Source: Paraescarpia echinospica
Taxonomy: Eukaryota; Annelida; Polychaeta; Sabellida; Siboglinidae
DNA length: 64,000 nt
Direction: 5' to 3'
Assembly: GCA_020002185.1 (NCBI GenBank)
Contig: CM034531.1
Span: 40,967,690-41,031,689 of the forward strand
A program made the translations under genes and the position numbers. A model generated the notes under the pieces. The model made no database searches. It saw only the letters and a program-made list of their open reading frames with translations, and had not been told where the DNA came from. Positions within the stretch are counted from its first letter, which is position 1, and each line of letters starts with the position of its first letter. Shown piece after piece: positions 1-14,000 of the stretch.

Positions 1-611
1 TGCATGTAAGTTAATAAATTATAAAATATTTAACATGGGTGTGAGGTGTAAATATGATATGCACAGCTTGTATATAGTATGTATATACATTTATGTACAT
101 ATATATGTACATATATACATACATACAGGCTACAGCTGTATTTATAGCATTATATAGCGTATTTGACATCACATATAATGCCGGCCTGTTTACAATTAGT
201 TAAGACCACTGAATGTTACGAGGTCATTTGTTGATGTGTCAGTGGTCTTATACAAGTTATTTCTGAGTGAGCAGGTTTAACGGTGAATGTGTGTACTCAA
301 TAAAATAGGTGATTGGCAGTGTTTAAGTTGCTGTTTCGGGTAGTATGAGTCTCGTCCACCACTGTGTACATGACATGACCCGTGGCCATATCGTGATTAC
401 CCTTGGTCCATCCACCTCAACAAACATATAAGATCCTTATGGGAATGCGCTTGAAGTTAAATAATTCAAAATTGTTGCACAATGAGGGACAAGTACATAA
501 ATTGTACATCTACAGCAAGTGTTTACAGGTAGAAATTTATGGAGGTCCCCTTACTTTGCATCTAAAAATGACATATGTTCAGTATAGAACTAGATCAAAT
601 AGTATCGTGCT

Positions 612-760
612 CGGTGTGAATCCTACACGGAGAGCATAACTTACTGGGTCATGTGAATCCTACACAGAGAGCATAACTTACTGGGTCATGTGAATCCTAC
701 ACAGAGAGCATAACTCACTGGGTCATGTGAATTCTACACAGAGAGCACAACTTACTGAGT
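612..760. repeat. 38-bp tandem repeat, about 4 copies
   Basis: A unit of about 38 bp that includes CTACACAGAGAGCATAACTT and CTGGGTCATGTGAATC is repeated about four times with few differences. It lies downstream of the DMTF1 stop codon and has no link to a splice junction. Confidence 0.8.
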
Positions 761-1553
761 TTGTAATGCCTTGGTGCAAAGGCTCAGCCACCCACAGCAA
801 CTAATTGGGTCTAATCAAAACCATCACACAACAAATGTACCAAGTAAAAACGTGTTTAATTTCACATTAGATTTATTTTGCCAGTCACACAACAGAATAA
901 AGGAACAAACATGCAACAATTTTATCACCAGAAAACAATGTGCTTCACAAAATGTATTACAACAGACTGCACTGAAACATGAATTATTGATAAACTGCCG
1001 GACATATCACACCCTTAGAACATGTACTACCCAAATATACATGTGCATGAGTTTTCAAATCAGTTGGTGATGCACTGAGAGACATGGGGCCATGGCCCCC
1101 ATTGGCAATTTTTCTGTAATTTTTCCTGTATAATCTGTTGCGCAACTACACTTTAGCAAAGACAAAGTGAAGAATGACTAAGCTAGGGCCTTCCCTAGAT
1201 CACTGATAGGTCACTGGTGATGCTTTACAGTGAATATATGATACAGCAGCAATCCAATCATGAAAAAATGTACTGGTATAACTGACCCCAAACTTTGTCA
1301 GCAGTACTGGTTATAAACATGTCGACAAAACATCTAAAGCTACACCGATATGAAGGTAGACAAAATAAAACACCATACATGAACAATATTGTTGACTTCA
1401 AGGTACAGCAATGATGAGATTTTTCAAGAATTGTTAGCTCTATTTACATGATAATATATATCATGTTTGGGATATCACCAAAATACTTCATTATAATGTC
1501 CAGTTGCAATCGGGTACAATTCATCGATATCGCAAAATACACATAAAAAACCA

Positions 1554-1709
1554 GGGGCCGGTTTCATGAAGTGGCTAAGAACATTCTTAATGCTAAGATG
1601 ATTTCTTAGTAAATTACGTTTTTTTAATATAAGCGAGCATAGGAGTTTACACAAACACCTGACACTAAGTAATTGCGTAACTTTAAGTACGCTTCATGAA
1701 ACCGGCCCC
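1554..1709. mobile_element. 156-bp MITE with perfect terminal inverted repeats
   Basis: The element starts with GGGGCCGGTTTCATGAAG and ends with its exact reverse complement, giving an 18-bp perfect terminal inverted repeat around a short AT-rich core with no coding capacity. The inverted repeat continues imperfectly inward (TTAAG-type motifs on both arms). A target-site duplication is not obvious. Structure and size fit a miniature inverted-repeat transposable element; the parent family is unknown. Confidence 0.75.
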
Positions 1710-1929
1710 AGATATTTTGATATGTCTATTTATAGCTTTTTTTTGTATAATAATAATATGGTGCAATCTTCTTATATGAATTTCAATCAAAATAATTACC
1801 TTAACACCAATTCATTTACTAATTGTTATGGGTTGTAATGAAAACACAGCCTAACATCACTGTTAACATGCCTTCAAAGCTGTAAACTACGTTTTGTCTT
1901 GTGAAGTACGATATTTTCCAGAACAACAT

Positions 1930-1935
1930 TTTATT
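1930..1935 (-). promoter_or_regulatory. candidate poly(A) signal of DMTF1
   Basis: TTTATT on the plus strand reads AATAAA on the minus strand, about 106 bases past the DMTF1 stop codon. It is the first canonical hexamer seen downstream of the gene. The call rests on the hexamer and its position only; a longer 3' UTR with a later signal is possible. Confidence 0.35.
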
Positions 1936-2041
1936 ACAGTCACCATAAAAAAATGAGAATTCTTACAACATTTTGACATATTTCAGAAATATTCAAGCAT
2001 TCGCGTGTTACTTTCCAGCGATGTGATATATTGATGTGTTA

Positions 2042-5000
2042 TTATGGCTGTGGATTGGGTGAGCCAGCCTCGTTTGATTGGTTACTTTTATCAATTTCAA
2101 CATCAGAAGATGAACCAATGAGATCAGTGCTGTCGGAGGAAGTCAACATCGGGTCTGAAATGAAAGATGCCACAATCAAACGTGGTGGCAAGGAAGTGAT
2201 AAGTAGACAGACACTTTCACATGTCCATCAGTTGGTGTTGGTTGTATTACGAAGAGTGAAGAATTGTTAAAACGTTGCTATAACAACTGATATTGTATAT
2301 AATGAGATTAGTAACACATGCCTGTCAAAATAGAACGTACAACTCAAAATTCTGTACAACGCTATTTACCCAGCAATATTTTTTACCAAAAAAAAACAGC
2401 AGCATAGTTGCATTTTATTGGTTTGTAATTTTCCATAAAATAGACTGATAAAATAGCACATTCATGCAGTGCAAACTTGACACATTATACAGTATAGGAT
2501 ACAATTTCAACACACTCATTCCCCATTTACAATAAAACCTGAAACTCAAGTATTATTTAAACTGTCACTGTATTAATTTCCTAATCATTTCTGCAGTGAA
2601 CTAGTTTTGAAGAAATCTAGAACAATGATTTTACGTAAAAAGGAATACTAAAAAGTGTACCACAATAATTGCATGAAGATTTGTTTGTCCAGTTGAGAGC
2701 GAGGGTATGTTTACTGACCTGAGAGAGAAGACATTAGAATGAGGTCACCGTCGCCTGCAGTGGATGGGACAAACTCTGGTGGTGATGACGATGAGATGAC
2801 GAGGTGAGAGGTGACTGCGGTGGCATCCATGTCTGACTGGGTCACTTCCTCCGTCCCATCAATCGTCTACAATCACACGCATCAGTACTTTTAGTACAAT
2901 CACACATGTCAGTACTCTTGGTGCAACCACACACGTCAGTACTCTTTGTCAGTGTTTCCGCCAGCAGGGTAAAATTACGTACCTAAAAATAATTCTATGG
3001 TACAGGTACGTACCCAAATTAAATCCAGATAAATTTTTTTTTTTATATTCTGTGCAATGAAACTCATACTTGATGACGTTTTTAAAGGTGAAGAATGAGC
3101 CCATGCCACCACGTTTATGCTAGCTATTCTGTGATTGGCTAAACGTGGTATTCACTGCGGGATTGAAGTCTTCGCCTCAGGATAGAACATGGCGTACCGG
3201 TATATTGGTAGGCTTAGTGTAAAGAATACGGCATGCTGTCATGACTGTACATTTTTCGCGATGTTTTCGAGTATTCATTGTTTCTTGGTGAAGAAAAATA
3301 ACGCAACAAGATACCATACTACAGTTTACGATTTTCCTGCTGACTGTTACATTTATTATTCATTCTCCTACGAAATGGAAATGATCACCATGAGCCGGGC
3401 GGGATTTCCGACTTCAAATGCCGGGAAATCATTTCTCCGAGCATCTAGAAATCAAATTTTTTCTGGGGGAGGGCCCACACACCCCGCCCATCAGGGCGCC
3501 ATAGGCGCCCTTGGCAGGCTTAGCCTGCCAGTTCCACGGTCTCACAATTGACTAACTCTGTACCAAAATTTTTCTGGCGGAAACCCTGTTTGTGCAATCA
3601 CACACGTCAGTACTCTCAATACAATCACACGTCAGTACTCTCGGCACAATCACACGCGTCAGTACTCTCGGCACAATCACACGCATCAGTACTCACGGCA
3701 CAATCACACGCGTCAGTACTCTCGGCACAATCACACGCGTCAGTACTCTCGGCACAATCACACGCATCAGTACTCTCGGCACAATCACACGCATCAGTAC
3801 TCACGGCACAATCACACGCGTCAGTACTCTCGGCACAATCACACGCGTCAGTACTCTCGGTACAATCACACATGTCAGTACTCTCGATACAATCACACAC
3901 GTCAGTACTCTCAATACAATCACACACGTCAGTACTCTCAATACAATCACACGTCAGTACTCTCGGCACAATCACACGCGTCAGTACTCTCAATACAATC
4001 ACACACGTCAGTACTCTCAATACAATCACACGTCAGTACTCTCGGCACAATCACATGCGTCAGTACTCTCGGCACAATCACACGCATCAGTACTCACGGC
4101 ACAATCACACGCGTCAGTACTCTCGGCACAATCACACGCATCAGTACTCTCGGTACAATCACACATCAGTACTCTCGGCACAATCACACGCATCAGTACT
4201 CACGGCACAATCACACGCGTCAGTACTCTCGGCACAATCACACGCGTCAGTACTCTCGGTACAATCACACGTGTCAGTACTCTCGGTACAATCACACGCG
4301 TCAGTACTCTCGGTCCAATCACACGTGTCAGTACTCTCGGCACAATCACACGCGTCAGTACTCTCGGCACAATCACACGTGTCAGTACTCTCGGTACAAT
4401 CACACGCGTCGGTACTCTCGGTACAATCACACGCGTCAGTACTCTCAGTCCAATCACACGCGTCAGTACTCTCGGCACAATCACATGCGTCAGTACTCTC
4501 GGCACAATCACACGCGTCAGTACTCTCGGTACAATCACACGCGTCAGTACTCTCGGTACAATCACACGCGTCAGTACTCTCGGTACAATCACACGCGTCA
4601 GTACTCTCGGTACAATCACACGCGTCAGTACTCTCGGTACAATCACACGCGTCAGTACTCTCGGTACAATCACACGCGTCAGTACTCTCGGTACAATCAC
4701 ACATGTCAGTACTCTCGGTACAATCACACATGTCAGTACTCTCGGTACAATCACACATGTCAGTATGCTCTCAGTGAGAATTCTTTCATAATTTTGTTCA
4801 CATCTGCCAAAGGAGAATAACTAGCCAAAATGACATTTGAATTGTGCAAGATTGTGTTTGACCAACAATAAAACAGATACCTAGTTACTTAGCAGTTATA
4901 ATCTAGACCATATAAACCTTATTTTATAACTAATAATGTTGCCAATTTCAAATATGTTGAATATACATCAGAAAAATATGTTCAATTTAATACTAACTGT

Positions 5001-8000
5001 TGCTGTCAATCTTGTGTTGTAAAGGTTTGCTTCTAGCTCTGCTAAGTTCATGTTAAAATTGAGTTATTCCAAACTTTGTAATGTCTAATTACTGTGCTTG
5101 TGTAACATGTCCATTTGCTGTACATTATATTCTTAATCATGACAGTGCAAATAGGATGTGGTAAATGATTCATTTCACAGTCGACATGAAGTAAGTAAGA
5201 ACATTTATTTCCTCATCCAGATGATATGCTATATAATTCAAGAGCAATGTAACACAGATGAGGTGGCTACCAGAGAAGTATAACTTATCGAGCTGGTAGC
5301 CAAGAATAGTACTTTTATAAAATTATTCACATGCAATGTTTTCTCTGCCACACTTATAGCAGCAAATAGTTACTGTATAATTCTTTTTAAGAATACAGGC
5401 CCAGAATTGTATGAATACACTAGAATGTGTTGCAGTGAATGTAAGGGTTTCTTAGCACAGTCCGGCTTACACAAGGAGCACACCCATTAACCACCTATGG
5501 AGAGTGAAAGTTGGAAAACAGACGGATGATAGCAGAAATAGTTTGCCTAATTGTGCTCATATCACTACAACTTGTCATGTGCCTGTCATGTGACACATGG
5601 GTGAAGAAAGACACAAGTAGCAAGTTGCACCCACACAATTTCTCAGTGCTCCGTGGACCAAGGAGAATCACCAAGACTGCACAAACTGCCACTGCAGTGT
5701 GGACGCATGTACAGTGACTGGCTGTTGAAACTGTAAGTTGTGACTCACCTGCATATCAAATGAATCCTCCACTTTGATCTGGACCTGCTCACTGATGTCT
5801 CCCTCCTCCTGAGGCTCTCCATCATCATCCACCTCGTCAGTGAGGGAGGACAACTGGACGACCTCACAGGTGACCCCAGGGTGTGATAACTGATCGACTT
5901 CGCAAGTGACCCCAGCTTGTGACAACTGATCGACCTCACAACTGACCACAGCTTGTGAAAGTTGATGGACCTGACATGAGACAGGAGGCTGTGACAACTG
6001 CGCCTCCTCCCCATCGATTGCCTCGAGTCCTGCAACATATCACAACGTCAGATGCTTGATCACTTTGTCTCTAGCTCAAACATCACTCACAGTTATCCAG
6101 CAGTAATGCATCAAGTGTATATAAATATACTGATTTTCTTTCAGTGAACTGTTTGAATGCGTAACAAATGAGCAACATGGTTTTCAAAATAAACTAAAAC
6201 AACTTAAAATGACCAAAAAAAAACTACATTATTAAAGGTCATGACTAAATATGATATAAATATTTGCACTAAAAAAAAAAAATTACAATTATAACATTTC
6301 GTCACCATATGTTTTATGCATGTCATGTTAAATTGGTGATTCTGAACATTTTAAAGTTTTTATAATTTTTAATATTGTTGGAATACGTTCCTTATTTTTT
6401 TCTTTTTCAAACAACAAATTTGACAATCTACTAGTTTACACACACAAACAGTATAATATATATGTAATATATATAAACATACATACACTGGTGTATATAT
6501 ATATATATATAAACATACAGACACATAATATTGTTGAAAGGAACAACTGCAGTTAATAGACAGTAACAGCCACAAGAATACTATTGAGCTGCCAACATAC
6601 TTTCTGTGACGCTGCTCTGGTCTGTGATACTCTCTTGCAGGTGAATTGTGGGATGCATCAGCGTTGCTGTGTCATCAGTATCGTTGCTGTGTTGGTCATC
6701 AGCGGTCTGCAGAATGACATGCTGTGGGTTCATGCGCACCATCACATTGGGAGTGTCCTTGAGAGATGGCTGTAAACACAGGGTCAAGTCAAGTGTCTTC
6801 ATGCACACCATCACATTGGGAGTGGCCTTGAGAGATGGCTCTAAACACAAAGTCAAGTCAAGTGTGTTCATGCGCACCATCACATTGGGAGTGGCCTTGA
6901 GAGATGGCTGTAAACACAAAGTCAAGACAAGTGTCTTCATGCGCACCATCACAGTGGGAGTGGCCTTGTAAACACAGGGCTGATTCACAACATGACTATA
7001 TCAGTGATTAACAATCGATTTAAATGAATGATACACAACTTAGTAAAACTAAATTATTCATAACCCATCAAAGTAATTGATTTACAAATCATCACATTAT
7101 GTATCACTTGTTTAGTTATGTCAAGATGTAGGTGCAGTCAATGTGACTGGGCTGTTCCAGCCTACATGAGCATCACAGACTTAGAGGGTGGTGGTTTACT
7201 GACGAGTGTGAAGAGCCATGATACAGGGCTGCCTACCTGACAAACACAATTTCCATAATTACCCCCCGTCACACCCGCCCCGCTCCCCGGTCCACAAGGC
7301 AGCCAATCAAACCTTTCTCTGAAGTAGATACAGTGACAAGCCCAGCCTGTTCAGGTGTCTGGGAATCCAGGAAGTTACTAAATTAATCATCAAAAGTAGA
7401 TATACTTTGTTTCAACATAATATTGTGTTGCTACACTGTAACTCCTGTTGGCAGTTAATGTCGTAGGTTAGCACTTCAATGGGATGCTTGTTTAGCAACA
7501 TCCAATAAGTTACATTGTGTTAAGTACAGCTGTCAAAGTGCATGCATGGCCAGACATGCCCAAGCCTTTATGTCTGTAGAGCAACGCTGCAAGAAAGACA
7601 GCGCCAGTGATTAGCCAATAATCATCCAACGAGCTTCTAAATTTACAACAAACAGCAGGAAACATTATAATTATTAATAACAGTCAATGACAAAGTTAAA
7701 TTATTGTATTCAAATAAAAAAGCTTTGAATAAAAATATGATAGTTTTCTGTTGTATTAGAACAATTATAATACTTATTTTATATTCTTTTTTATAATTAT
7801 ATTCATAACTTTCAGAAAACCATAACTATTTAACATAATTTTATGGTTCAACCTAACATCATCTTAATATTTATTTCATCATATCTAATTTTACACGTGT
7901 AAATTTTATTAATGTCTAGACATTAATGATACTGATATTTTGCAGCTGAAATTGCTGTTGACTGATAGATGCAGACGTAATAGTAATATGCCCACGAGCC

Positions 8001-11000
8001 ACAGTAGACATCAACAGGCTGTTGGCAGTCAAAGTTGTAACATTGTAGACATGCACAGCATTGGATGACCTCTACTGACTTCCTAGAACTTGTTGTGAAC
8101 AAAGCATTTGTTGATCAATTGTAACATGTGAATGATGACAGTTTCATCAGGGCATCAAGAGCCGCATTGTTTATAGATTTAGCAATTTTTTTATGTGTAT
8201 CATTTTCTGTAGTTGGATATTTGTATTTCCGCAATACGGCGGCAGTTTCCGTAAGTGAATTTCCGAAATGATTATGGAAAATCCATAATGGTAGGCAGCC
8301 CTGTGTGGTATGATGACTCCAGCTAATTCACCTCATAAAGGGGCAGGGTGTGGACTATAATGTAGTCAGACTCACCTGTGTAAGGGGCAGGGTGTGGACT
8401 ATGATGTAGTCAGACTCAGCTGTGTAAGGGGCAGGGTGTGGACTATGATGTAGTCAGACCCACCTGTGTAAGGGGCAGGGTGTGGACTATAATGTAGTCA
8501 GACCCACCTGTGTAAGGGGCAGGGTGTGGACTATGATGTAGTCAGACTCACCTGTGTAAGGGGCAGAGTGTGGACTATAATGTAGTCAGACCCACCTGTG
8601 TAAGGGGCAGGGTGTGGACTATAATGTAGTCAGACTCACCTGTGTAAGGGGCAGGGTGTGGACTATGATGTAGTCAGACTCAGCTGTGTAAGGGACAGAG
8701 TGTGGACTATAATGTAGTCAGACCCACCTGTGTAAGGGGCAGGGTGTGGACTATAATGTAGTCAGACCCACCTGTGTAAGGGGCAGGGTGTGGACTATAA
8801 TGTGGTCAGACCCACCTGTGTAAGGGGCAGGGTGTGGACTATGACGTGGTCAGACTCACCTGTGTAAGGGGCAGGGTGTGGACTATGATGTAGTCAGACT
8901 CACCTGTGTAAGGGGCAGGGTGTGGACTATAATGTAGTCAGACTCACCTGTGTAAGGGGCAGAGTGTGGACTATAATGTAGTCAGACTCACCTGTGTAAG
9001 GGGCAGGGTGTGGACTATGATGTAGTCAGACTCACCTGTGTAAGGGGCAGGGTGTGGACTATAATGTAGTCAGACTCACCTGTGTAAGGGGCAGGGTGTG
9101 GACTATGATGTAGTCAGACTCACCTGTGTAAGGGGCAGGGTGTGGACTATGATGTAGTCAGACCCACCTGTGTAAGGGGCAGAGTGTGGACTATGATGTA
9201 GTCAGACCCACCTGTGTAAGGGGCAGGGTGTGGACTATGATGTAGTCAGACCCACCTGTGTAAGGGGCAGAGTGTGGACTATGATGTAGTGTGGACTATG
9301 ATGTAGTCAGACTCACCTGTGTAAGGGGCAGGGTGTGGACTATGATGTAGTCAGACCCACCTGTGTAAGGGGCAGGGTGTGGACTATGATGTAGTCAGAC
9401 TCACCTGTGTAAGGGGCAGGGTGTGGACTATGATGTAGTCAGGTGTGGACTATGACGTAGTCAGACCCACCTGTGTAAGGGGCATGGTGTGGACTATGAC
9501 GTGGTCAGACCTACCTGTGTAAGGGGCAGGGTGTGGACTATGACGTGGTCAGACTCACCAGTGTAAGGGGCAGGGTGTGGACTATGATATGGTCAGACTC
9601 ACCTGTATAAGGGGCAGGATGTGGACCATAATGTACTCACCTGTGTAAGGGGCAGGGTGTGCACTATGATGTGGTCAGACTCACCTTTGTAAGGGGCAGG
9701 GTGTGAACTATGATGTAGTCAGGCCCACCTGTGTAAGGGGCAGGGTGTGGACTATGATGTGGTCTGACTCACCTGTGTAAGGGGCACAGTGTGCACTATG
9801 ATGTACTCACCTGTGTAAGGGGCACAGTGTGCACTATGATGTACTCACCTGTGTAAAGGGCACAGTGTGCACTACGATGTACTCACCTGTGTAAAGGGCA
9901 CGGTGTGCACTATGATGTACTCACCTGTGTAAGGGGCAGGTGTGCACTATGATGTACTCACCTGTGTAAGGGGCAGGGTGTGCACTATGATGTACTCACC
10001 TGTGTAAAGGGCACAGTGTGCACTATGATGTACTCACCTGTGTAAAGGGCACGGTGTGCACTAAGATGTACTCACCTGTGTAAGGGGCAGGGTGTGCACT
10101 ATGATGTACTCACCTGTGTAGGGGGCACAGTGTGCACTATGATGTACTCACCTGTGTAAGGGGCAGGGTGTGCACTATGATGTGGTCGGAGGTCATGTTG
10201 GCTGTAGTAAATGAGAGGGCGGGGTTGCTGTGAGGTTGGGTGATGAGGAATGTGCCCTGGGCCTGAGTGCTGCCTGCCGTGGGGTTATAACCCTGCACGA
10301 CCTCATATGTCTGGTAGGCATTGCCACTTCCATCATCCAAGGTGGTGGTGCCATCTGCAAGGAGAGAGTGATAGATGGACATCTACAAACACAGTCATCT
10401 CTGATCATGTCATCCAAACACTATCTGTCATTATTCTCCCAATTTAATGGTAAATGGACAGTTAAAAATTGACATAAGAACAAAGAAACTCTGATTACTA
10501 GGTAGCAGACAATATAAAACAATTGAAACATCATCATCACATATGGGAAAAATGGGCCAAGTGGCCCTGAAGTCCTTTGGACTAATACGTCTATATGTGA
10601 CCCCGGCTGACCAAATGAGTGATAAGTCGGAAAAATTGTAACATTGTTTTCTTACATCCTTGTAAAGGTTTGGTAGGGTGCTTTACACGGTTTCAAAAAT
10701 TATATGACTGCTACAAAAATTGGTGAAGTTATGGAGCATTGAACATGGTAGGGGTCAAAAAGTGAAAATGAAGAAAACGGCTGTTGAAATTATATATGCA
10801 AATGGATTGCATGGAAATATTACATGCACAACATTCAAATGTGGCACACAGTATGTAATATGTATGTTATGTTGCAATGATACACTGGAAGTACAAATGT
10901 GCTGCTACAAAGACTTATCAAGTTATGCCAGATTATGTCTTCATGTGTAAAACTAAGAGGACAGATTATTTGAGAGCAAAAGGTGAGAGCAAAAGGTAGA

Positions 11001-14000
11001 CTCACTGTTTGACACAGTTTAAAACCTACAGGCAACTGTCCAGTTTAACAGGGGTTTAGTGGCTTAATGCTGTCTGTTGACACAAGCTACTGTCAGTGAC
11101 CAATTACAGATTAGTCACAGTTTCCATCAAACAATAGCAGGCAGAGAATCTTAGCTCCACAGCTGGGTGTAATACACAACCAGAGCCACCACTGATTCAT
11201 GGTCAAGTAGATTAGCTCAATGCACCAACTAAGACAATACACAACACTGTGAGTGACAGTGTCCAGAGTGAGGCCTAAGCAGTGTCCTCATTGCTGAATA
11301 GATCAATTAAACCTGCCAAGTGGGTGACATTCTGCACAAGTGTTCATTAATCCTTAGTGATTGTTCAGAACACCAGACTGACCACATACCTAAACAAAGC
11401 GAATGTAATAGGTGAAGAACAGGCAGTGTTCAAATAGGAGTGTTGGTTTAATTGAATTTGTCTCGACGCAAAAGGCTTTATTGTGCATTCATCGATTATA
11501 AGAAAGCATTTGATTTGGTAGACCAGTCCTCCCTGTGGTCTAAGATAATTTCATGCAGTATTAATGGTATCGTGTTGAAAGTTGTATACAACATGTAAAA
11601 AAATGCTAAATCATGTATAAATCAGGGCCAGGCTGTGTCAGCCTTCTTCTCATGTGATGTATAGGTATGGCAAGGAGAAAACTTGTGTCCTTTGTTATTT
11701 GCTATTTACCTGAATAATTTTGAACACTGTTAGTCACAATTATAACGGACTTGACATGGCAGCTGGTGAAATTTACAACAACCTTAGGGATGATGATGTA
11801 GAAAATGTATGTTCTACTATATGCTGATGACACTAGAATGATTCAATCAAATACAGATTTCTTGCTTGTGTATAGCGGAACTATGTCAACTCTTCTAATG
11901 GTTGACATTTGGTTGTTTCAGGTGTCAACTATATTGTGAATCTGTAATTATTAGTCTATATTGATACAATTGATTTACACAGTACCATGTCTACACAAGG
12001 CATGGCAAGCGGTAGAATGCATTTGATATAAATAAAGTGTAGGATATTTCACTCTATAGTTGTCCAGAATATTAATTTTCTATGTTTGTCACCTACAGGT
12101 GACAGAATAAAAATGTTCTATGTTTGTCACCTACAGGTTTCTACAGACAATACATCTTTAACCAATAGACACCACAGTCACACCATTTTATAATAATTAA
12201 ATGAACATCAAAATAAACTCAACTTGCAATCATAGAAAATCAATAGTTTTGAAGATAAAAAGTGTTAGGCAACTGTTCAGTCTAACAGGGGTCAAGTGTG
12301 TCTACTCTGCCTGCTGTGACCAATTAAAAATTAGTCAAGGTCTCAATGGAACAGTAGCACTAGGCTGCAGAGTTTAGTCATGGTGTTGACTTTGTGGCAC
12401 ATTAAAACAAATCTACTGTTGGGGGTGTCTACTCTGCCTGGGCGCTGTGACCAATTAAAGATTAGTCAAGGTCTCAATGGAACAGTAGCACTAGGCTGCA
12501 GAGTTTAGTCATGGTGTTGACTTTGTGGCACATTAAACAAAATCTACTGTTGGGGGTGGTCTCAAGGGCCCTTCTCAAAACCACATCACTAGATAATGTA
12601 AAACTTTTGCACTTTGGGGGTCCCTTAGGTGCCCTTAGAATGATTCAATTAAATACAGATTTCTTGTATATAGTGGCAGCACCCTAAGATACATCTATGC
12701 AAAATTAGAAAAAAAGTTGCTGAACAGTTTTTGAAAAAATAGGCCAAATGTTACATTTTTACCAGTTTTGGGGTCCTTGGAGGCCCTAGGGAGCCCTTAA
12801 AATGATTCAATCAAATACAGATTTCTCGTGCATAGTGGCAGTGCCCTAAGATATGTCTATGCAAAATTAGAGAAAAAGTTGCTGAATGGTTTCTGAGATA
12901 CGTCAGCTAACGGCGGACGCAGAGTGATGGCAATAGTCCCTTGGACCTTCGGCCAAAGGACTAAAAATTCTAAGCTATATTGATGATTAAAAAAATCAAT
13001 TACCAATAAATGTTTTTTTGTTGTAACTGGTCAATAAAAACCTGACTATGAGAGGAACAACTTGAATGATTGCTGGTGTACTTTGTGTTAAGTGTAGACC
13101 AAGTCACCTCCACCCCTCATCTGCAATTAACATGGGAATAAAGATGATGTTGGTGTATTTTGTATTGAATATAGACCAAGTCACTGCCACCCCTCACCTG
13201 CAGTTAACATGGGGATAGAAATGACGTTGGTGTACTTTGTATTGAATATAGACCAAGTTACTGCCACCCCTCACCTGCAATTAACATGGGGATAGATATG
13301 ATGTTGGTGTACTTTGTAATGAATATAGACCAAGTCACTGCCACCCCTCGCCTGCAGTTAACATGGAGATAGATATGATGTTGGTGTACTTTGTATTGAA
13401 TATAGACCAAGTCACTGCCACCCCTCACCTGCAGTTAACATGGGGATAGAAATGACGTTGGTGTACTTTGTATTGAATATAGACCAAGTTACTGCCACCC
13501 CTCACCTGCAGTTAACATGGAGATAGATATGATGTTGGTGTACTTTGTATTGAATATAGACCAAGTCACTGCCACCCCTCACCTGCGGTTAACATGGGGA
13601 TAGAGATGATGTTGGTGTTCTTTGTATTGAATATAGACCAAGTCACTGCCACCCCTCACCTGCGGTTAACATGGGGATAAAGATGATGTTGGTGTACTTT
13701 GTGATGAATATAGACCAAGTCACTGCCACCCCTCACCTGCAGTTAACATGGAGACAGAGATGATGTTGGTGTACTTTGTATTGAATATGTTGGTGTACTT
13801 TGTATTGAGTGTAGATCAAGTCACTACCACCCCTCACCTGCGGTTAACATGGGGATAAAGATGATGTTGGTGTACTTTGTATTGTGTGTAGATCAAGTCA
13901 CTACCACCCCTCACCTGCGGTTAACATGGGGATAAAGATGATGTTGGTGTACTTTGTATTGTGTGTAGATCAAGTCACTACCACCCCTCACCTGCGGTTA

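Larger units (their letters stand above)
1..2041. other. 3' flank of DMTF1, no gene seen
   Basis: No coding exon was recognised here. It should hold the 3' untranslated region of the minus-strand DMTF1 gene (stop codon at 2044-2042). An AT-rich tract with TGTATATA-type repeats lies at about 60-125. A perfect 12-bp inverted repeat (TAAGACCACTGA at 201-212 against TCAGTGGTCTTA at 239-250) could form a hairpin. A tandem repeat and a small MITE inside this stretch are listed separately. Confidence 0.5.

Noticed and set aside
2707..2719. Exon 15 as the last DMTF1 exon, ending in SGQ and a stop
   Set aside because: Reading on without splicing gives an immediate stop, but the exon at 2154-2042 joins in phase and supplies the DPML...IGSSSD tail seen in vertebrate DMTF1. 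An intron-retaining short isoform remains possible.
3548..4791. Open frames of about 400 codons on the plus strand and about 200 on the minus strand
   Set aside because: They follow a 27-bp tandem repeat whose length is divisible by three; both strands and several frames are open, and the products are simple repeats.
3594..10190. CRISPR-like regular arrays
   Set aside because: Units are contiguous tandem repeats with no unique spacers and no cas genes, in an intron-containing animal genome.
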